Shown here one piece after another: positions 12,113 through 23,457 of a stretch of 64,000 bases of DNA. This stretch comes from Microcebus murinus. Lineage: Eukaryota; Chordata; Mammalia; Primates; Cheirogaleidae. Numbering within the stretch: position 1 is the first letter of the stretch; the number at the start of each line of letters is the position of its first letter. Location of the stretch: contig NC_134119.1 of NCBI RefSeq assembly GCF_040939455.1, positions 15,240,501 to 15,304,500 on the forward strand, read 5' to 3'. The position numbers were made by a program, and so were the translations under genes. The notes beneath the pieces were generated by a model. That model saw nothing but the letters and a program-made list of their open reading frames with translations, was not told where the DNA came from and did no database searches.

Positions 12113-12360
12113 TTAAACCAGGTTTCTCCAGAAGCAGATCCTGAGACAAGAATTCCAGTGAATATATTTTATTCGGAAGGTGATCCCAGGAAACACTGTA
12201 AGTGAGAAAGGGAAGGGAAAGTTAAACTGCAATTTAACCCCATGGAGAACTCTGGGAACTATGGAATAACCCTGAGAGTAACCCTTCCTGAGGGCAAGGA
12301 AGCTAGGGTGTTTGTACCTTGAGCCCTGTGAGTCATTGCCTGACACCTACTCTTGGGTAT
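12113..12360 (-). mobile_element. ERVL-like LTR fragment
   Basis: Antisense match to the same LTR family seen on the plus strand at 46645-47240: GGTTTCTCCAGAAGCAGATCCTGAGACAAG followed by TTTATTCGGAAGGTGATCCCAGGAA. The polyadenylation signal AATAAA reads on the minus strand near 12167. Confidence 0.65.
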
Positions 12361-12790
12361 ATTAATTCCTTGGCACTTATGTCCTGCTATGTGCTTGGGC
12401 AGAGAAACTTTCTACAGCTCTAGAGAAAGCCCTCAGTAAGATATTCTGATGTGGGCAGTTGGAAGTAGACAGTTGTTCCAAAGTGCTAAGGCCCACGGGA
12501 TATGAGCAGAGTACAGCAAAGTTTGGTGCACATACTTAGCAAGACCAGAACAAGTTTGCCCCATTGTGGCATAGAGGCATGTTTTCCTAAGCCACCTTTC
12601 TTAAATCAAATAAAAACAACAAGGAGAACAGAAGTAATAGGAAGAGAGACAGAAAGGTAATATATCAGGCAATGTTCAATCAGGAGTCAGAAGCCATCCA
12701 GTTATTTGAACAAGGAAAAGTTAATCTAAAGAATTTCTAACTAGTAGAAAGTGGTTAACTACCAAAATGGGTAAATGAGAACTCAAAGGC
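12361..12790. other. No gene or identifiable repeat
   Basis: Unassigned sequence between an LTR fragment and the second MER1 copy. No credible coding signal. Confidence 0.3.
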
Positions 12791-12792
12791 AT

Positions 12793-12981
12793 TGGTCCCC
12801 AACCAATGGTGAGCTGTATAATTATTTCACTGTATATTACAATGTAATAATAATAGAAATAAAATGCACAATAAATGTAATGTGCTTGAATCATCCTGAA
12901 ACCATTCTGCCCTTCCCAGTCCCTGGAAAAATTGTCTTCCATGACAATGGTCCCTAGTGCCAAAAAGGTTGGGGACTGCTA
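12793..12981 (-). mobile_element. MER1B-type hAT (Charlie) element, short
   Basis: Starts GGTCCCCAACCAATGG and ends AAAAAGGTTGGGGACTGC, so both terminal inverted repeats are present. The interior (ATTACAATGTAATAATAATAG, GAATCATCCTGAAACCATTC) matches the inner and right part of the 8364-8760 copy, with the left half deleted. Confidence 0.9.
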
Positions 12982-13074
12982 CTCTAATGAATTCAACAAT
13001 ATAAATACGAAAATCATGTCCTATCTCTAAGCTGAGGGAGAGTGGCCAGTGAAGCCCTCCATCTTGAAGGCAAA

Positions 13075-13890
13075 TTCAGATGAGGCCATCTGTGATACAG
13101 TGACATTGTGATTTATAATAATAATTATATATATATAGTCTTAGTCCACCTTTCCTGGCACAGAGCTCCTAAAACTCTTGGACTCTCCAGAGTGAGAATA
13201 GTGTCTTTTGTATGCTAATGAGATGACTGGTGACTTGGGACCCCCAGGCAGCTTCAGGATGGGGCTGGTCACCAGGAAGACCAAGGCATGAGTGGAGGGT
13301 TGAGACTCTCAGCCCTACCCCTCAACCTCTGGGGAGAGGAGAAGGGTTGGAGATTAAGTTGATCACCAGTGGCCAATGATTTAATCAATCATGCATGCCT
13401 ACGTAATGAAGCTTCCATAAAAGCCCCAAAGGACTGAGTTTAGGGATCTTCTGGAGAGCTGAACACATGGAGGTGCCCAGAGCGTGGCATGCCAAGGAGA
13501 AGGCATGGAACCTGCATGCCCCTTCTCATGTCCCTGTCTCCATGTATCTCTTCCATCTTGCTGGCCATTTGTGTCCCTTATTCTATCCTTCATTAATAAA
13601 CCAGTAAACATAAGTAAAGTGTTTACCTGGGCTCTGGGAGCCACTCTAGCAAATTCATCCAACCTGAGGGGTCAGTCGTGGGAACCTCCAATTTAGAGCC
13701 AGCCCCTCAGCAGTATATGTGACAACCTACTGCCTGTGACTGGCTTCTGAGGTGGGGCAGTCTTGTGGGCCTGAGCCCTTAACTGCGGATCTGACATACC
13801 TCTGGGCAGATCGTGTCAGAATGGAATTGGATTGGAGGACACCCCACTGGTGTCCAGTGGAGAATTGCTTGGTGTGAGTGAGTGTGTGAC
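13075..13890 (+). mobile_element. ERV LTR with adjoining leader
   Basis: LTR organisation on the plus strand: AAGCTTCCATAAAAGCCCCAAAGG (TATA-like ATAAAA), cap region, ATTAATAAACCAGTAA (polyadenylation signal near 13595), then CTCTGGGAGCCACTCTAGCAAATTCATC and GTGTCAGAATGGAATTGGATTG, ending AGAATTGCTTGGTGTG. I recognise this as a widespread mammalian LTR family but do not name it. Reading frames within it are incidental. Confidence 0.7.
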
Positions 13891-14370
13891 AGGAGAGTAG
13901 GAAAGATACTTTGTTTTTTTCTGTATCTTGCAGACCACCACAAAGAGGGGAGATGAAAACCACATTTCAGCCATACTATCCGGGAGAAGTTTCCCTAAGT
14001 GACCCTCGGATGCAAGGCAGTGGTCGGAGCTTGGAAGGACAGAGGGCTGGGCCCCTCAGGCCGTGTGTTCAGGTTGCAACTCAATCAACACTGAAGCCAT
14101 CCAATTAATCCTCCTATATAGAACACCCTTTCCCTTCTTCCTCCCGTGGTTCATCTTTCAAGACCTACCCCAAGAGCTCCCCACCTCCTTAAAACCTGAT
14201 GAACAAATGCCCGTGGGCACACTTACTTTCACAAAGCAGGGTTTACTCCCTCTGTTTGTAGACTTATCCTTTTTTATTGCCTTGAATGGTAATAATGTGT
14301 TCTACTTATTTACCTACTTTCTATGGCTAAAGATTATGTATTTTTTAACCTTGTAACTCCTTAGAACAAT
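13891..14370. other. No gene or identifiable repeat
   Basis: Short unassigned stretch between an ERV LTR and a hAT fossil. Open frames of up to 97 codons resemble nothing known. Confidence 0.3.
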
Positions 14371-14374
14371 CCCA

Positions 14375-14692
14375 GGACAATAGCTACAAGCCTCGTGGGG
14401 CTATTTGAACACTTGAAAGGTGGCTAGTGCAAATTGAGATGTCTGCCAAGTATAAAATCCAAACCAGATTTCAGTGACTTGGTAAGAAAAGAAAAGAGTA
14501 TAAAATGTAATGACTTCTTTACATTGATTATATGTCAAAATAATATTTTGAATGCAATGTGTTAAATAAAATATATACTGCATGAAAATTAAGCACCTAT
14601 TTCTTTCTACCTTTTCTTTAACATGACTACTAGAAAATTTAAAATTACATGGTGGCTCACATTTGTTGTTCACTCACATTATATTTCTCCGA
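14375..14692 (-). mobile_element. Non-autonomous hAT-like MER element
   Basis: Antisense to the family whose termini read CAGTGCTGTCCAATAG. The blocks CTATTTGAACACTTGAAAGG, GGCTAGTGCAAATTGAGATG, ACTAGAAAATTTAAAATTACA and TGGTGGCTCACAT are in family order. The extreme ends are eroded. Confidence 0.75.
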
Positions 14693-17600
14693 GATGGGGC
14701 TGCCTTAGAAAAACCACATTAAATAGATAATAAATAGTTAATGAGTAAATGCAGTAAGCATCTTTTCAAGAGATATAACATGTTTCAATTTCATTGTCCA
14801 TTTTTTTAAATTTGGGAACTGATATATGATCATCAACTTTTTAAATTTACCCAAAGTTAATGTAAAACCAAAAAAGTCACCTCCTATAAACACTACTCCT
14901 TAAAAAAACCCAAAACAACATTTTAATGCACAAAAGCAGGAAGAAGTAAGTGATCTCAAATTAAAGGGAACAGTGGTCAACATTGTACAATTATTTTAAA
15001 ACAAACACAAGAAATAGAACATATATTTAAATCTTCACTTGTAGAACAAGTACAGTATAAAAAGCTACTCTGATTATGACATTGTGAGCCATTGTTTTCT
15101 TGACACAATTGTCAGTTTTAGGGCAGCTATGTCATAGGTCAACAGGAAATGGAGCTGCTGGTGCCAGCTTGTTCCAGCTCTTTGTTTTGACAATCCTTCC
15201 TGAAAATCCATTTGGCCTAAGAACAGCCGTGGAAATGGAATAGACACAGGTAGCACTATTTTAGTCCCTTTGACATATTCTGGGGTGACTAATTGCTGCC
15301 AGGACTAACAAGGCCAAGCCCTCACGCTTGTCACCTGCGTTAGTCTCACCGAACACATGGATGTTCTCTGTACAGTTGGAGCAGAGCAAGCATCCAGCTT
15401 TTCAGGCCCATAGGAAGGGGGCTGCAGGACTGACCAGTGAGTGCCCCCCCCCCACAGAGCAGACTGTGGTAGCCCAACATGGAAGAGCAGAAATTTATCC
15501 AAGAAAAATGCTATTCCTGTGAACATCACAGAGTTGGTGTCTAACTTGATGAAAATCTTGCCTGCAGAGTCTTAGTGTCTCATCAATAAACTGACATGAT
15601 TACTGTTTTATCTCCATCCACAACAAGGAGATTTAGAACCATGTTGTTTTCTATCTACCCAAGGGTTAACATAATCACTGCCTTCAGATCCTCTCAGTCT
15701 CTGGTGGGAGGCTTACATACCCCCCAGCATCTGAACGTCAGCTGCTCCTAAGGGAACCAGCATGGAGGGAGGGAAAAAGAGACAGAGGAGGTAGATATTT
15801 GGCTGCAGCTCTTTGGGCTCCTCAGCTGTCAATTTCCCTGAAATATCATCACCAGCAAATTGAGAGGATCTTAGGCTGGATTAAACAAACATTATCCTCC
15901 AGATAGGAAACTGTGCTTTCATATCAGAGCTTCTGTTTTCATCACATCTCTCCAGAACACAAAGACATTTTCTCAAAGCCTCCTTCCAATGAAAGAAGAC
16001 AAAAGTAATGGAAAATAATAATAATTAAAAAAAACTATTTTCCAGGAAAGTGTTTGCCATTGATGATACCTTTTCTTACTCACTATTTCTTGCACTGCTT
16101 CTGGAAAGTTCCTTATTGACAAGCATCTGAAAAGTAGAAAGATTTTTTTAAAAGAAGAAAAGACCTCTCTTTGCTGCATTGGTCATCGTGGAAATCCAGT
16201 GATGGAATCTAGCAGAGTGACAGGTACAATGGATCTATCCACTGAGATCCAGATTTACAATAACAGCCTCACAAGCTTTTGTCTTCTCTTAAACTCTGTG
16301 GTAGTCCTCCTGGACAGGTGAGGGTGGTACCTGCTGGCTGCATGGGCCAATCCCAACCTAGAAGTATTTCTTAGACAATGAAAGAGAAGCTGGATGGAAG
16401 ACAGCCTGCCATCTTGTCACCTGTGTATTTCCTTTAGGTGTATAATTACTTATTAACATAATCAGCACCACATTTTTACTATGTTTAATTGCCATGCATA
16501 AATATGCAAATACACAGATAAAAATATAGTTCAGACCAATACTACAATTTTTTATCTTTGTTATATCAGACTGTTCTTATGTCCAATCACTCTGGGGCCC
16601 ACCGTGGTAATTTTTTTACAGTCTTTGTAGTGTCCTAAAAAGACGAGGACTTAGAAACATGATTCAGTTACTCCATCAGCTGCAGATGTGATTCTGACTT
16701 AACCTCCATCTGTTTCCACTGTCTGCATCAGAGAAGGGTCTCCCCAATGCTCCCTGTTAGCATTTTCTTCTGACTATGCCAGAACTGTATTTTTCTTCCT
16801 TTTCTTTCTTACTTTTAGTTTATTTTTTTTTTAAGAAAAATATTTCACTCCGAGTGATTTGGCCATAGCCAAAAAAAAATCACCCTGGAATACATGGGAG
16901 TCCTCAAGTTTTCTGTCCTTTGAAGCTTAAATGGATTAAATTTCTTTGCTCTGAATGCGGAAGATTAACCTTTACCCGTGTCAGAATCCTCCAGCCCATC
17001 CTAAACCTGTTTTGAAAAGATGTTTCTCTGAGTTTTTTTCTTTCCTTCTATTTTTTAATATGCTCAAGCAATCTAGGTTTCATACCGAGCTTGCTGGCTG
17101 TCTCACGAACATTCATTTTGAGGTACTAAATAGAAATTCCTCTCTTTTGTAGATTTCTAAAACAGTCAACTTTCCTGTCCTGCTTGATAGGAATCTGTTA
17201 TGCATTTGTACAGCAGAATTCAGGCCAGACTTGGCTGTTTAGAAACCACTCAAATTTTCTTCCATCCCTGAGAGTTTAAGTCTGTCAAAAATACTACAAT
17301 TTTAGTTACGAGGAGGAAAATGCAGACAGACGTCATGTGCGCCTCCCACAGTCTCTGGCTGGAAACCCACTCATGCTCCAAAATAATCTTCTCCCACACG
17401 ATCTCACTGATTTGTACGAACACAAAGCAAGCTACACCAAGTTACTGCAAAACTAAGAGTAGACTCAAGAACATCATGAGTGCCCTTTTCTCAAAATTCT
17501 GACATTTACTCAAAGAAGCTCATCATACGGTACTTATAAACAATTTGCAAATATCTGAGCTTCAGCTGAATGTCCTGCCTCTTTTGCCAGTTCTTTTCCT

Positions 17601-18215
17601 CAACCGGCTCTTCATGCAGGGATTTAAAAAGAAGCCCTAAGAACATAAGGATGACTATCAACCAAACATGGTATACACTTAGTTGAATCTTGGGAAAAAA
17701 GCAGTGAAACAATTTCTAATCTCAGACATTATATCTCCATAGGAGGAGAAAGAGATTGAAATACATGAATTCCAAATTACGTTCTTACTCAAAGTATGAA
17801 TTGTTTTCACCCCATATTGAAATAATGGTCTATATGAACCAAGAGACCACTTAAGAGGCTGGCTTGGCATGCATGTGGCTGATAGTTCAATCTGGGAATA
17901 AAGAATCAGCATGTGTGAGGTAGCCAGAAGGCTAAACCTGCAGATTGAGGATGGTAGCGACTAGGTCAGTAGAAGCGGTCCAACTGAGCCAAATGTTGAG
18001 GAACAAAATAGAGTGAGAAATGTCAGAAATGAAGGGGCATGATGTGTGTACAGATTTATATAGATACAATCCAAGAAACCATTCCTTCCTGGGTCTGCAA
18101 GGAGATGAGATAATGGAGAAGAGAGTGGGGAGTCAAAATTTTTAGTGACAATCAAATTTATCATCCAAACCAGGACCACTCTGAAAAGTAAGGATAGACT
18201 TTTAATAATTTTCCA
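14693..18215. other. No gene or identifiable repeat; C10 run
   Basis: About 3.5 kb, the longest stretch with no element I can identify. An uninterrupted C10 run lies at 15444-15453. All open frames are under 75 codons. This would be the first place to look for conserved non-coding sequence by alignment, but nothing in the sequence alone proves a function. Confidence 0.3.
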
Positions 18216-18650
18216 GGTTGTAGTGACTATAAATTATGGCCCTCTCAAAAGATAAATTCAAGTCCTAATCCCCAGGACCTGTGAATGTAACCTTATTGGG
18301 AAACAGGGTCTTTACAGATAGATATGATCAAGTTAAAATGAGGTCATACTGAATGAGGGTGGGCTCTAAACCAAATGACCCTATATCCTTATAAGGAAAG
18401 GAACAAGACAGAGAGACCCATGGAGAGAACACCTTGTGAAGAGGGAGGCAAAAATGAGAGTGATGTGTCTACAAGTGCCAAGGATTTCTGGCAATCACTA
18501 GAAGCTAAGACAGAAGAACAGGAAAGACTCTCCCTTGGGACCTCCCAAAGGAACCGGCCCTATCAACATCTAGATTTCAAACTTCTAACCCCCAGAACTA
18601 TAGGAACATACATTTTTGTTGTGGTATTTGGAAACAAATATGCACGAACA
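18216..18650 (+). mobile_element. MLT1-type MaLR LTR
   Basis: Sense MLT1 order: AAGTCCTAATCCCCAGGACC, GTGAATGTAACCTTATTGGG, AACAGGGTCTTTACAGATAG, GATCAAGTTAAAATGAGGTCAT, ATATCCTTATAAGGAAAGG and CTTCTAACCCCCAGAACTATAGG. Confidence 0.92.
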
Positions 18651-18964
18651 GTAGTTGTAAGCCAGCATGATACTACCCATACTGGGACATAGCCATCCAA
18701 GTCAAAACTGGTTTCACTGTCTCAGGTCTGGGCAAGAAAGATGGTGACACTATTAGCCATGCTATAGACCAAGTAAAGTTACAGCTTCTGCAGAAAGAAG
18801 CTGAGTTTCGTTTTGGACACTGGGAACTGAAGCATTAAGGGGAATTCACCTGATTAGAGTTATAGGTAGAAGCTCAGAAAATTTCTATACAAACCAGCTC
18901 TGCTGGGGAAAGGGCAACACTTGAGGCTTTCTCATGCATGACTACATTGCTAATCTTGGCTTAG

Positions 18965-19150
18965 TATAGAACTCTTTATTTTTCCAAAGCATTTTCACAT
19001 CAATTATCCCCATTTGATTTTAACAGCAACCCTGGGAGGTATAGTTATCTTCAATTTATAGATAAGTAAAGTGAGGTTTTGAGAGGCTTAGAAACTTGTC
19101 CATAGTTACATAAATAGCTAAGTTATCAGCAGTGCAAGAAGAGGGACCCA
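18965..19150 (+). mobile_element. MIR SINE
   Basis: AACAGCAACCCTGGGAGGTA, TTATAGATAAGTAAAGTGAGG, AGGCTTAGAAACTTGTCCATAG and TTATCAGCAGTGCAAG follow the MIR core. Confidence 0.8.
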
Positions 19151-19521
19151 GAACATTTCCTTCCCAATCAATTTTAATTTCCACCATTGTCATGCTGCCT
19201 TTGTGATGTTCAAACTCAGAATAAAATAAATTTTTGCTGAATTGGCCAGTAAGCAGTGAAAAAAAAAAAACAACTAACATTAAGTCTTTGAAGAACAAAT
19301 AAAGCAGTTATCTAAATTAATGTACTTAAAAATTTTAAAAGGACCTTGTATTAAATTATCAAAATTTCTCTGAGAAGCAATTTCAAAAGGATCATGAATG
19401 ATAAAACCAGGAATTGAAAAAGAGGCCAAAATAAAGAAATACTTGACCAGGACTTTATGTATGACAAAGGTGATGGTGGCAACTCAAACACGAGTGAGTA
19501 AGGCAGGAGAGTGTCAGGGCT

Positions 19522-20024
19522 TGTTACCGAAAATTCTGCACTTGCCCTTGAGACTGCATCACAAAAGTGAGGACAAATGGTTAAGGAGAAGGAAAGAGAA
19601 GTTTATTACTTTGCTGGCAAAGGAAGAAAAAGGCAGACTATCATCTCACTATCCAAATTCTTGTACAAAGGCAGAAATACAGAGCTTTTAAAGGGAGGGC
19701 CCTCAGTTCTAGGCTATTGTCATTGAACTATAGTTAATGATTCTAATCATCCCATCTCTGCCAAAGACAAAGCCTGTGACCTCCACCTGCCTGGGAGGCC
19801 CACCTAGGCCTCCGCTGCCTAGTCCCCTGTCCTGGGATGGAGCGACAGTTCAGCTGAGCTATCTCCTGTAACACGAAGAACAAAAAGCATTACCCTGACC
19901 CTCCTGACCACCTTGCCAAGACAGGGATACAGGCCTCAGTTCCCAAAAAAAGTGGGGGAAGTTTTAAAGAGACAGAAAACATCTTTTGCCATTTTTTTTC
20001 CCCTGGGCCATTCCTTCTGTTACA
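19522..20024 (-). mobile_element. Solo ERV LTR (copy 1 of a pair)
   Basis: A 503-bp LTR starting TGTTACCGAAAA and ending TGTTACA on the plus strand, flanked by the 4-bp TSD GGCT at 19518-19521 and 20025-20028. It is homologous to 22562-23048; shared blocks include GCAGAAATACAGAGCTTTTAAAGG, ATCTCCTG-AACACGAAGAACAAAAAG and CCATTCCTTCTGTT. AATAAA-like signal on the minus strand near 19602. A 4-bp duplication fits a gammaretrovirus-like (ERV1) integrase. No internal viral genes. Confidence 0.87.
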
Positions 20025-20082
20025 GGCTGAGGGTTTCTAGTGTTGGAAAGCAAAGAATCTATGAAGGAAATTATAAAACTGT

Positions 20083-21106
20083 TGTCACCAAATGAACTGG
20101 GGTCTGCTCACCTGGTGCAGTAAAGCTAGACACTGCTGCTGAGATTTTGCAGCAAGAGAAAAAGGTGTTTATTGCCAACCAAGAATAATGGGAAGCTAAC
20201 ACTTAAGACCCTAACTCTGATGGGTCTTGCTTAAAAACAAGCAAGGGCTTTTAAAGGTGAAGGACATTTTAAGGAAAGAAGAAGTTACAAGCAAAATCAT
20301 AAATCAATACATGGAGCTTATACATTGGTTTGGTCTAAAAAGTTGAGATTATCTTGAAGCAGAGGCTTATGGGTCATCAATAGATTCAGATTCCTTAATT
20401 AGCAATTGGTTAAGGAAGTGAGGCCTTGTCTAAACACTTGAAGTCAGCAAAAAGGAATGTAAAGCTTTGGCCTGTGGGTGTGACCCTCTCCAGGCCCCTC
20501 AGGAAGAAATTTGGAACAAAGAAAAACAATTCGAGAACATATGTTAAGATATTATCTTTTAGTATATAGGAAACCAAAATACCTTGTGACTCTGGCTTGC
20601 TTGGGAGACTACAGTTACCATCTTTTTATTTAATAGGATGTTCATCTATTTTTCAAGGCTAGTTAGGTACCCGGAATTTCCCTTGAAGGGACTCAAGATT
20701 TTTCATTTAAAGGCTATTCTGACATGGGTAAGGTGGTATCTCTCTGTGGTTTTAATTTACATTTCCCTGATGATTAGTGATATTGAGCATTTTTTCATAT
20801 GTTTGTTGTCCATTTGTCTGTCTTCTATTGAAAAAAATCTGTTTATGCCTTTTGCCCACTTTTTGATGGGGTTATGTGTTTTGTTTTGGTTTTTCTTGCT
20901 GATTTGTTTGAGTTCTTTGTAGATTCTGGATCTAATCTGGTAACAGGTATACTGAAAGCTCTGACTTCAGCATTATACAATTCATCCATGTAACAAAACA
21001 CACCTGTAACCCCTAAATCTATTGAAATTAAAAAGAAGATTTTTCCCTTTATTTCCATGCTTGAGGGCCCCGGCAGGCCTCTGAGAGGGGTCCCTGCTCC
21101 ATCTCA
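20083..21106 (-). mobile_element. Solo ERV LTR of a second family, split by an L1
   Basis: Starts TGTCACCAAATGAACTGGGG and ends CTCCATCTCA, flanked by CTGT at 20079-20082 and 21107-21110. Without the L1 (20705-21035 plus its TSD) the LTR is about 680 bp. GGTGTTTATTGCC near 20168 gives an AATAAA on the minus strand. A solo LTR from a different ERV family than its neighbours. Confidence 0.78.
20705..21035. mobile_element. L1 with 5' inversion inside the LTR
   Basis: 20705-20944 is antisense L1 ORF2 (TTACATTTCCCTGATGATTAG, TTGCCCACTTTTTGATGGGG, CTTTGTAGATTCTGGAT). 20945-21035 is the sense 3' end of an L1PB/L1MA-like element (CATCCATGTAACAAAACAC, TATTGAAATTAAAAAG). Flanked by a 10-bp TSD, AAGATTTTTC, at 20695-20704 and 21036-21045. 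This head-to-tail switch is the signature of twin priming. Confidence 0.87.
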
Positions 21107-21110
21107 CTGT

Positions 21111-22557
21111 TAACTCTCTGAGAACATAAAATGAGAACCACAACAAAAAGTAACAAACATGATTTAATAAGTTATCTACAGTTTCTGTAAATACACTTAA
21201 TTCCACATAAAGGTCTTCTAATTCTATATTTAACTTAATTCAACAATTGAAATTCAATTTTATTTTGATGTAAAAATGTGTGTTAATCATAACGTGCATC
21301 TAGGCATCATGGGGATAGACGTGAGAGACATAAGACAATGTTTCTACCCCAGAACTTGCTTTTATTGTGCAGTCAAGACTTATATGTTGGCCAAATTGTT
21401 TAACCTGATAAGACAGCATGGCTTGCCCAAGATCCTTGAGCTGAGAACAGAGATGGCATCTGAAACCCACTGGTTTTCCAGCACAGTTAGTTTGGAGGAC
21501 AGGGAGGAAAAAACAAACAGCCTCTGTAGGTCCTACTGAAAAGCCATTTTCCATGTGACCTGAGATATAGTTAACAAAGATAAATGGCTCACATCAGATG
21601 AACAATTTTATATCATCAAATTATGTCTATTAAACTACATTTTATGCTTCCTAATTGTAGAATTAAAGAGGTCTGTTAGTATAGCAATAACATACTCAAA
21701 CTGGTCATGATTCCTGCTTCAATACCTATTTTATCATCGATAACTCATGAGGCTGAACTAATCGCCCATTAATTAATACTTAAAACTCTTTTTGACATGG
21801 AACAAGCAAGGTGTTCTCAGAGCAGTTGTAATGCTGTTTGTGGAACCTGTACCCAAGGCAGCACCCTGCTGGGTTACTTCTCTCAAATCAATTCAGCATT
21901 TCTGTGTATTTATTTGATAGTGTTTGTCCCCACTGGTGGACTTCTCCCTTTTAACTACTTGCCTATTAGCAGAGTTTTAGTAGAGAATCGCAGAGCAATG
22001 AATTCCCAGAAAATGGGATTTGTGGTCATGAACATATTCCTTTCTTTTCTGAGGCCTAGAAAGAGCAGGGGAGAAAATACCAGGGAAGTAAGTGAAGAGC
22101 ATGGGGAAAAAACATGAAAAAAAGGACAGAAAAGGAGTTAGAAAGTAAGAAGAAAATAAAAACCAAAGCTAATACTGGAAAAGAAATCTGGACAGTTCAT
22201 GGCCATGTTTATTCAGCCCTATGTGTACAGGACCCTGGCATACAAGGTCTGGAAGCGCATCCCGATGGGCCAGGAGGTGGAAGAAGCAAAAGTGCAAATA
22301 TGGGGTTTGGGATCCTCCATAAACAGGGGCTGTTCTATGCCCAGGTAGATGAGGATGGATAGCAGTTAGGGAATCCTGACTGTGTTATTTTTAAACTAGT
22401 CACAAGCTGAGAAATGATGTGTTTCCAGTGAGGCCGAGTGTTTATACAACAGTATTTACTAAGATTGTCTAGTGGAAGCCAACCAGCAAGTATTAACACA
22501 AAAGAATCCCTTCCATCGGTGGCTTTCAAACTATTTTCTGCTAAGCAGAGGTGCCGT
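21111..22557. other. No gene or identifiable repeat
   Basis: About 1.4 kb between solo LTRs. It contains no retroviral motifs I can recognise, which argues against the flanking LTRs belonging to one provirus. Confidence 0.35.
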
Positions 22558-22561
22558 AGCG

Positions 22562-23048
22562 TGTTACCAAAAGCTCAGCACTAACTTCTCTTCAAGGCCA
22601 CATTAGAAGAAGGAGGACAAGTGGTTGGGGAAAAGGAAAGAGAGATTTATTGATTTGCCAGCAAATGAGGAAAATGGCAGACTCCCATCTTAAAGTATCA
22701 ATTTTTCCTAATCGTAAGCAGAAATACAGAGCTTTTAAAGGGAGGCCACTCAGCTTCAGGCAACCGCTGTTCAACTACAGTTGATGATTCTGACCTGTCC
22801 TGTCCCATTTCCTGTGAAGACAATTTCGTGACCTCCACCCAGTCCTCTGCCTGGACTGGACAGTTCCGTCAAGACAGATCCGTTGAACCATCTCCTGCAG
22901 CACAAAAAACAAAAAGACATGCCCAAGCCCCTCCCAACCAGTGCCCTGAGACAGGGATACAGATTTGAGTTCCCAAAAAGAATGAATGAGACTTTAAAAA
23001 GACAGAAAACCTTTTTGCCATTTTTTTCAGGCCATTCCTTCTGTTGCA
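22562..23048 (-). mobile_element. Solo ERV LTR (copy 2 of the pair)
   Basis: A 487-bp relative of 19522-20024 in the same orientation, starting TGTTACCAAAAG and ending TGTTGCA. Flanks AGCG (22558-22561) and AGTG (23049-23052) differ by one C-to-T change at a CpG. GATTTATTGATTTGCC gives the polyadenylation signal on the minus strand. Confidence 0.87.
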
Positions 23049-23052
23049 AGTG

Positions 23053-23455
23053 TCTACCAACTGAAAGAGAAAGGGAGAGAAGGAAAGAGGGACGCTCCTG
23101 CCCACCCCTTGTCCTGCCTCTGCCTCAACCAAAGCAACCTACTCCCGTCTGTGGGTTCCATGTCAGATTCTGTGCTGCTCAGAAAAAAAAAATAATAATT
23201 TGAAAACACTTTAAAAAAAGTTTTGTAGAGAAGTGCACCTTTCACATACACAGTATTATTATTATGGGTAGCATTTGTATTGTTAATCTTTACCACAACA
23301 CCCTTAGGCAGTCCAATTTGCACAAAGATGTGATTAAAGCAACACAGAGGCACCAGCTTCCTAATCCAGAATTTTTTCCTACTCTACCAGGTTTTCTGAA
23401 TCCTTGTAAAAATGATTTCATTAAGCTTAGGGGGGTGAGAGGGAGAAGTAGAGAT
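23053..23455. other. No gene or identifiable repeat
   Basis: Short unassigned stretch with an AAAAAAAATAATAAT tract near 23185. Confidence 0.3.
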
Positions 23456-23457
23456 TT

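Noticed and set aside
19522..23048. Possible single provirus bounded by the two matching LTRs
   Set aside because: The two LTRs have different 4-bp TSDs, another solo LTR with its own TSD lies between, and no viral genes are visible.
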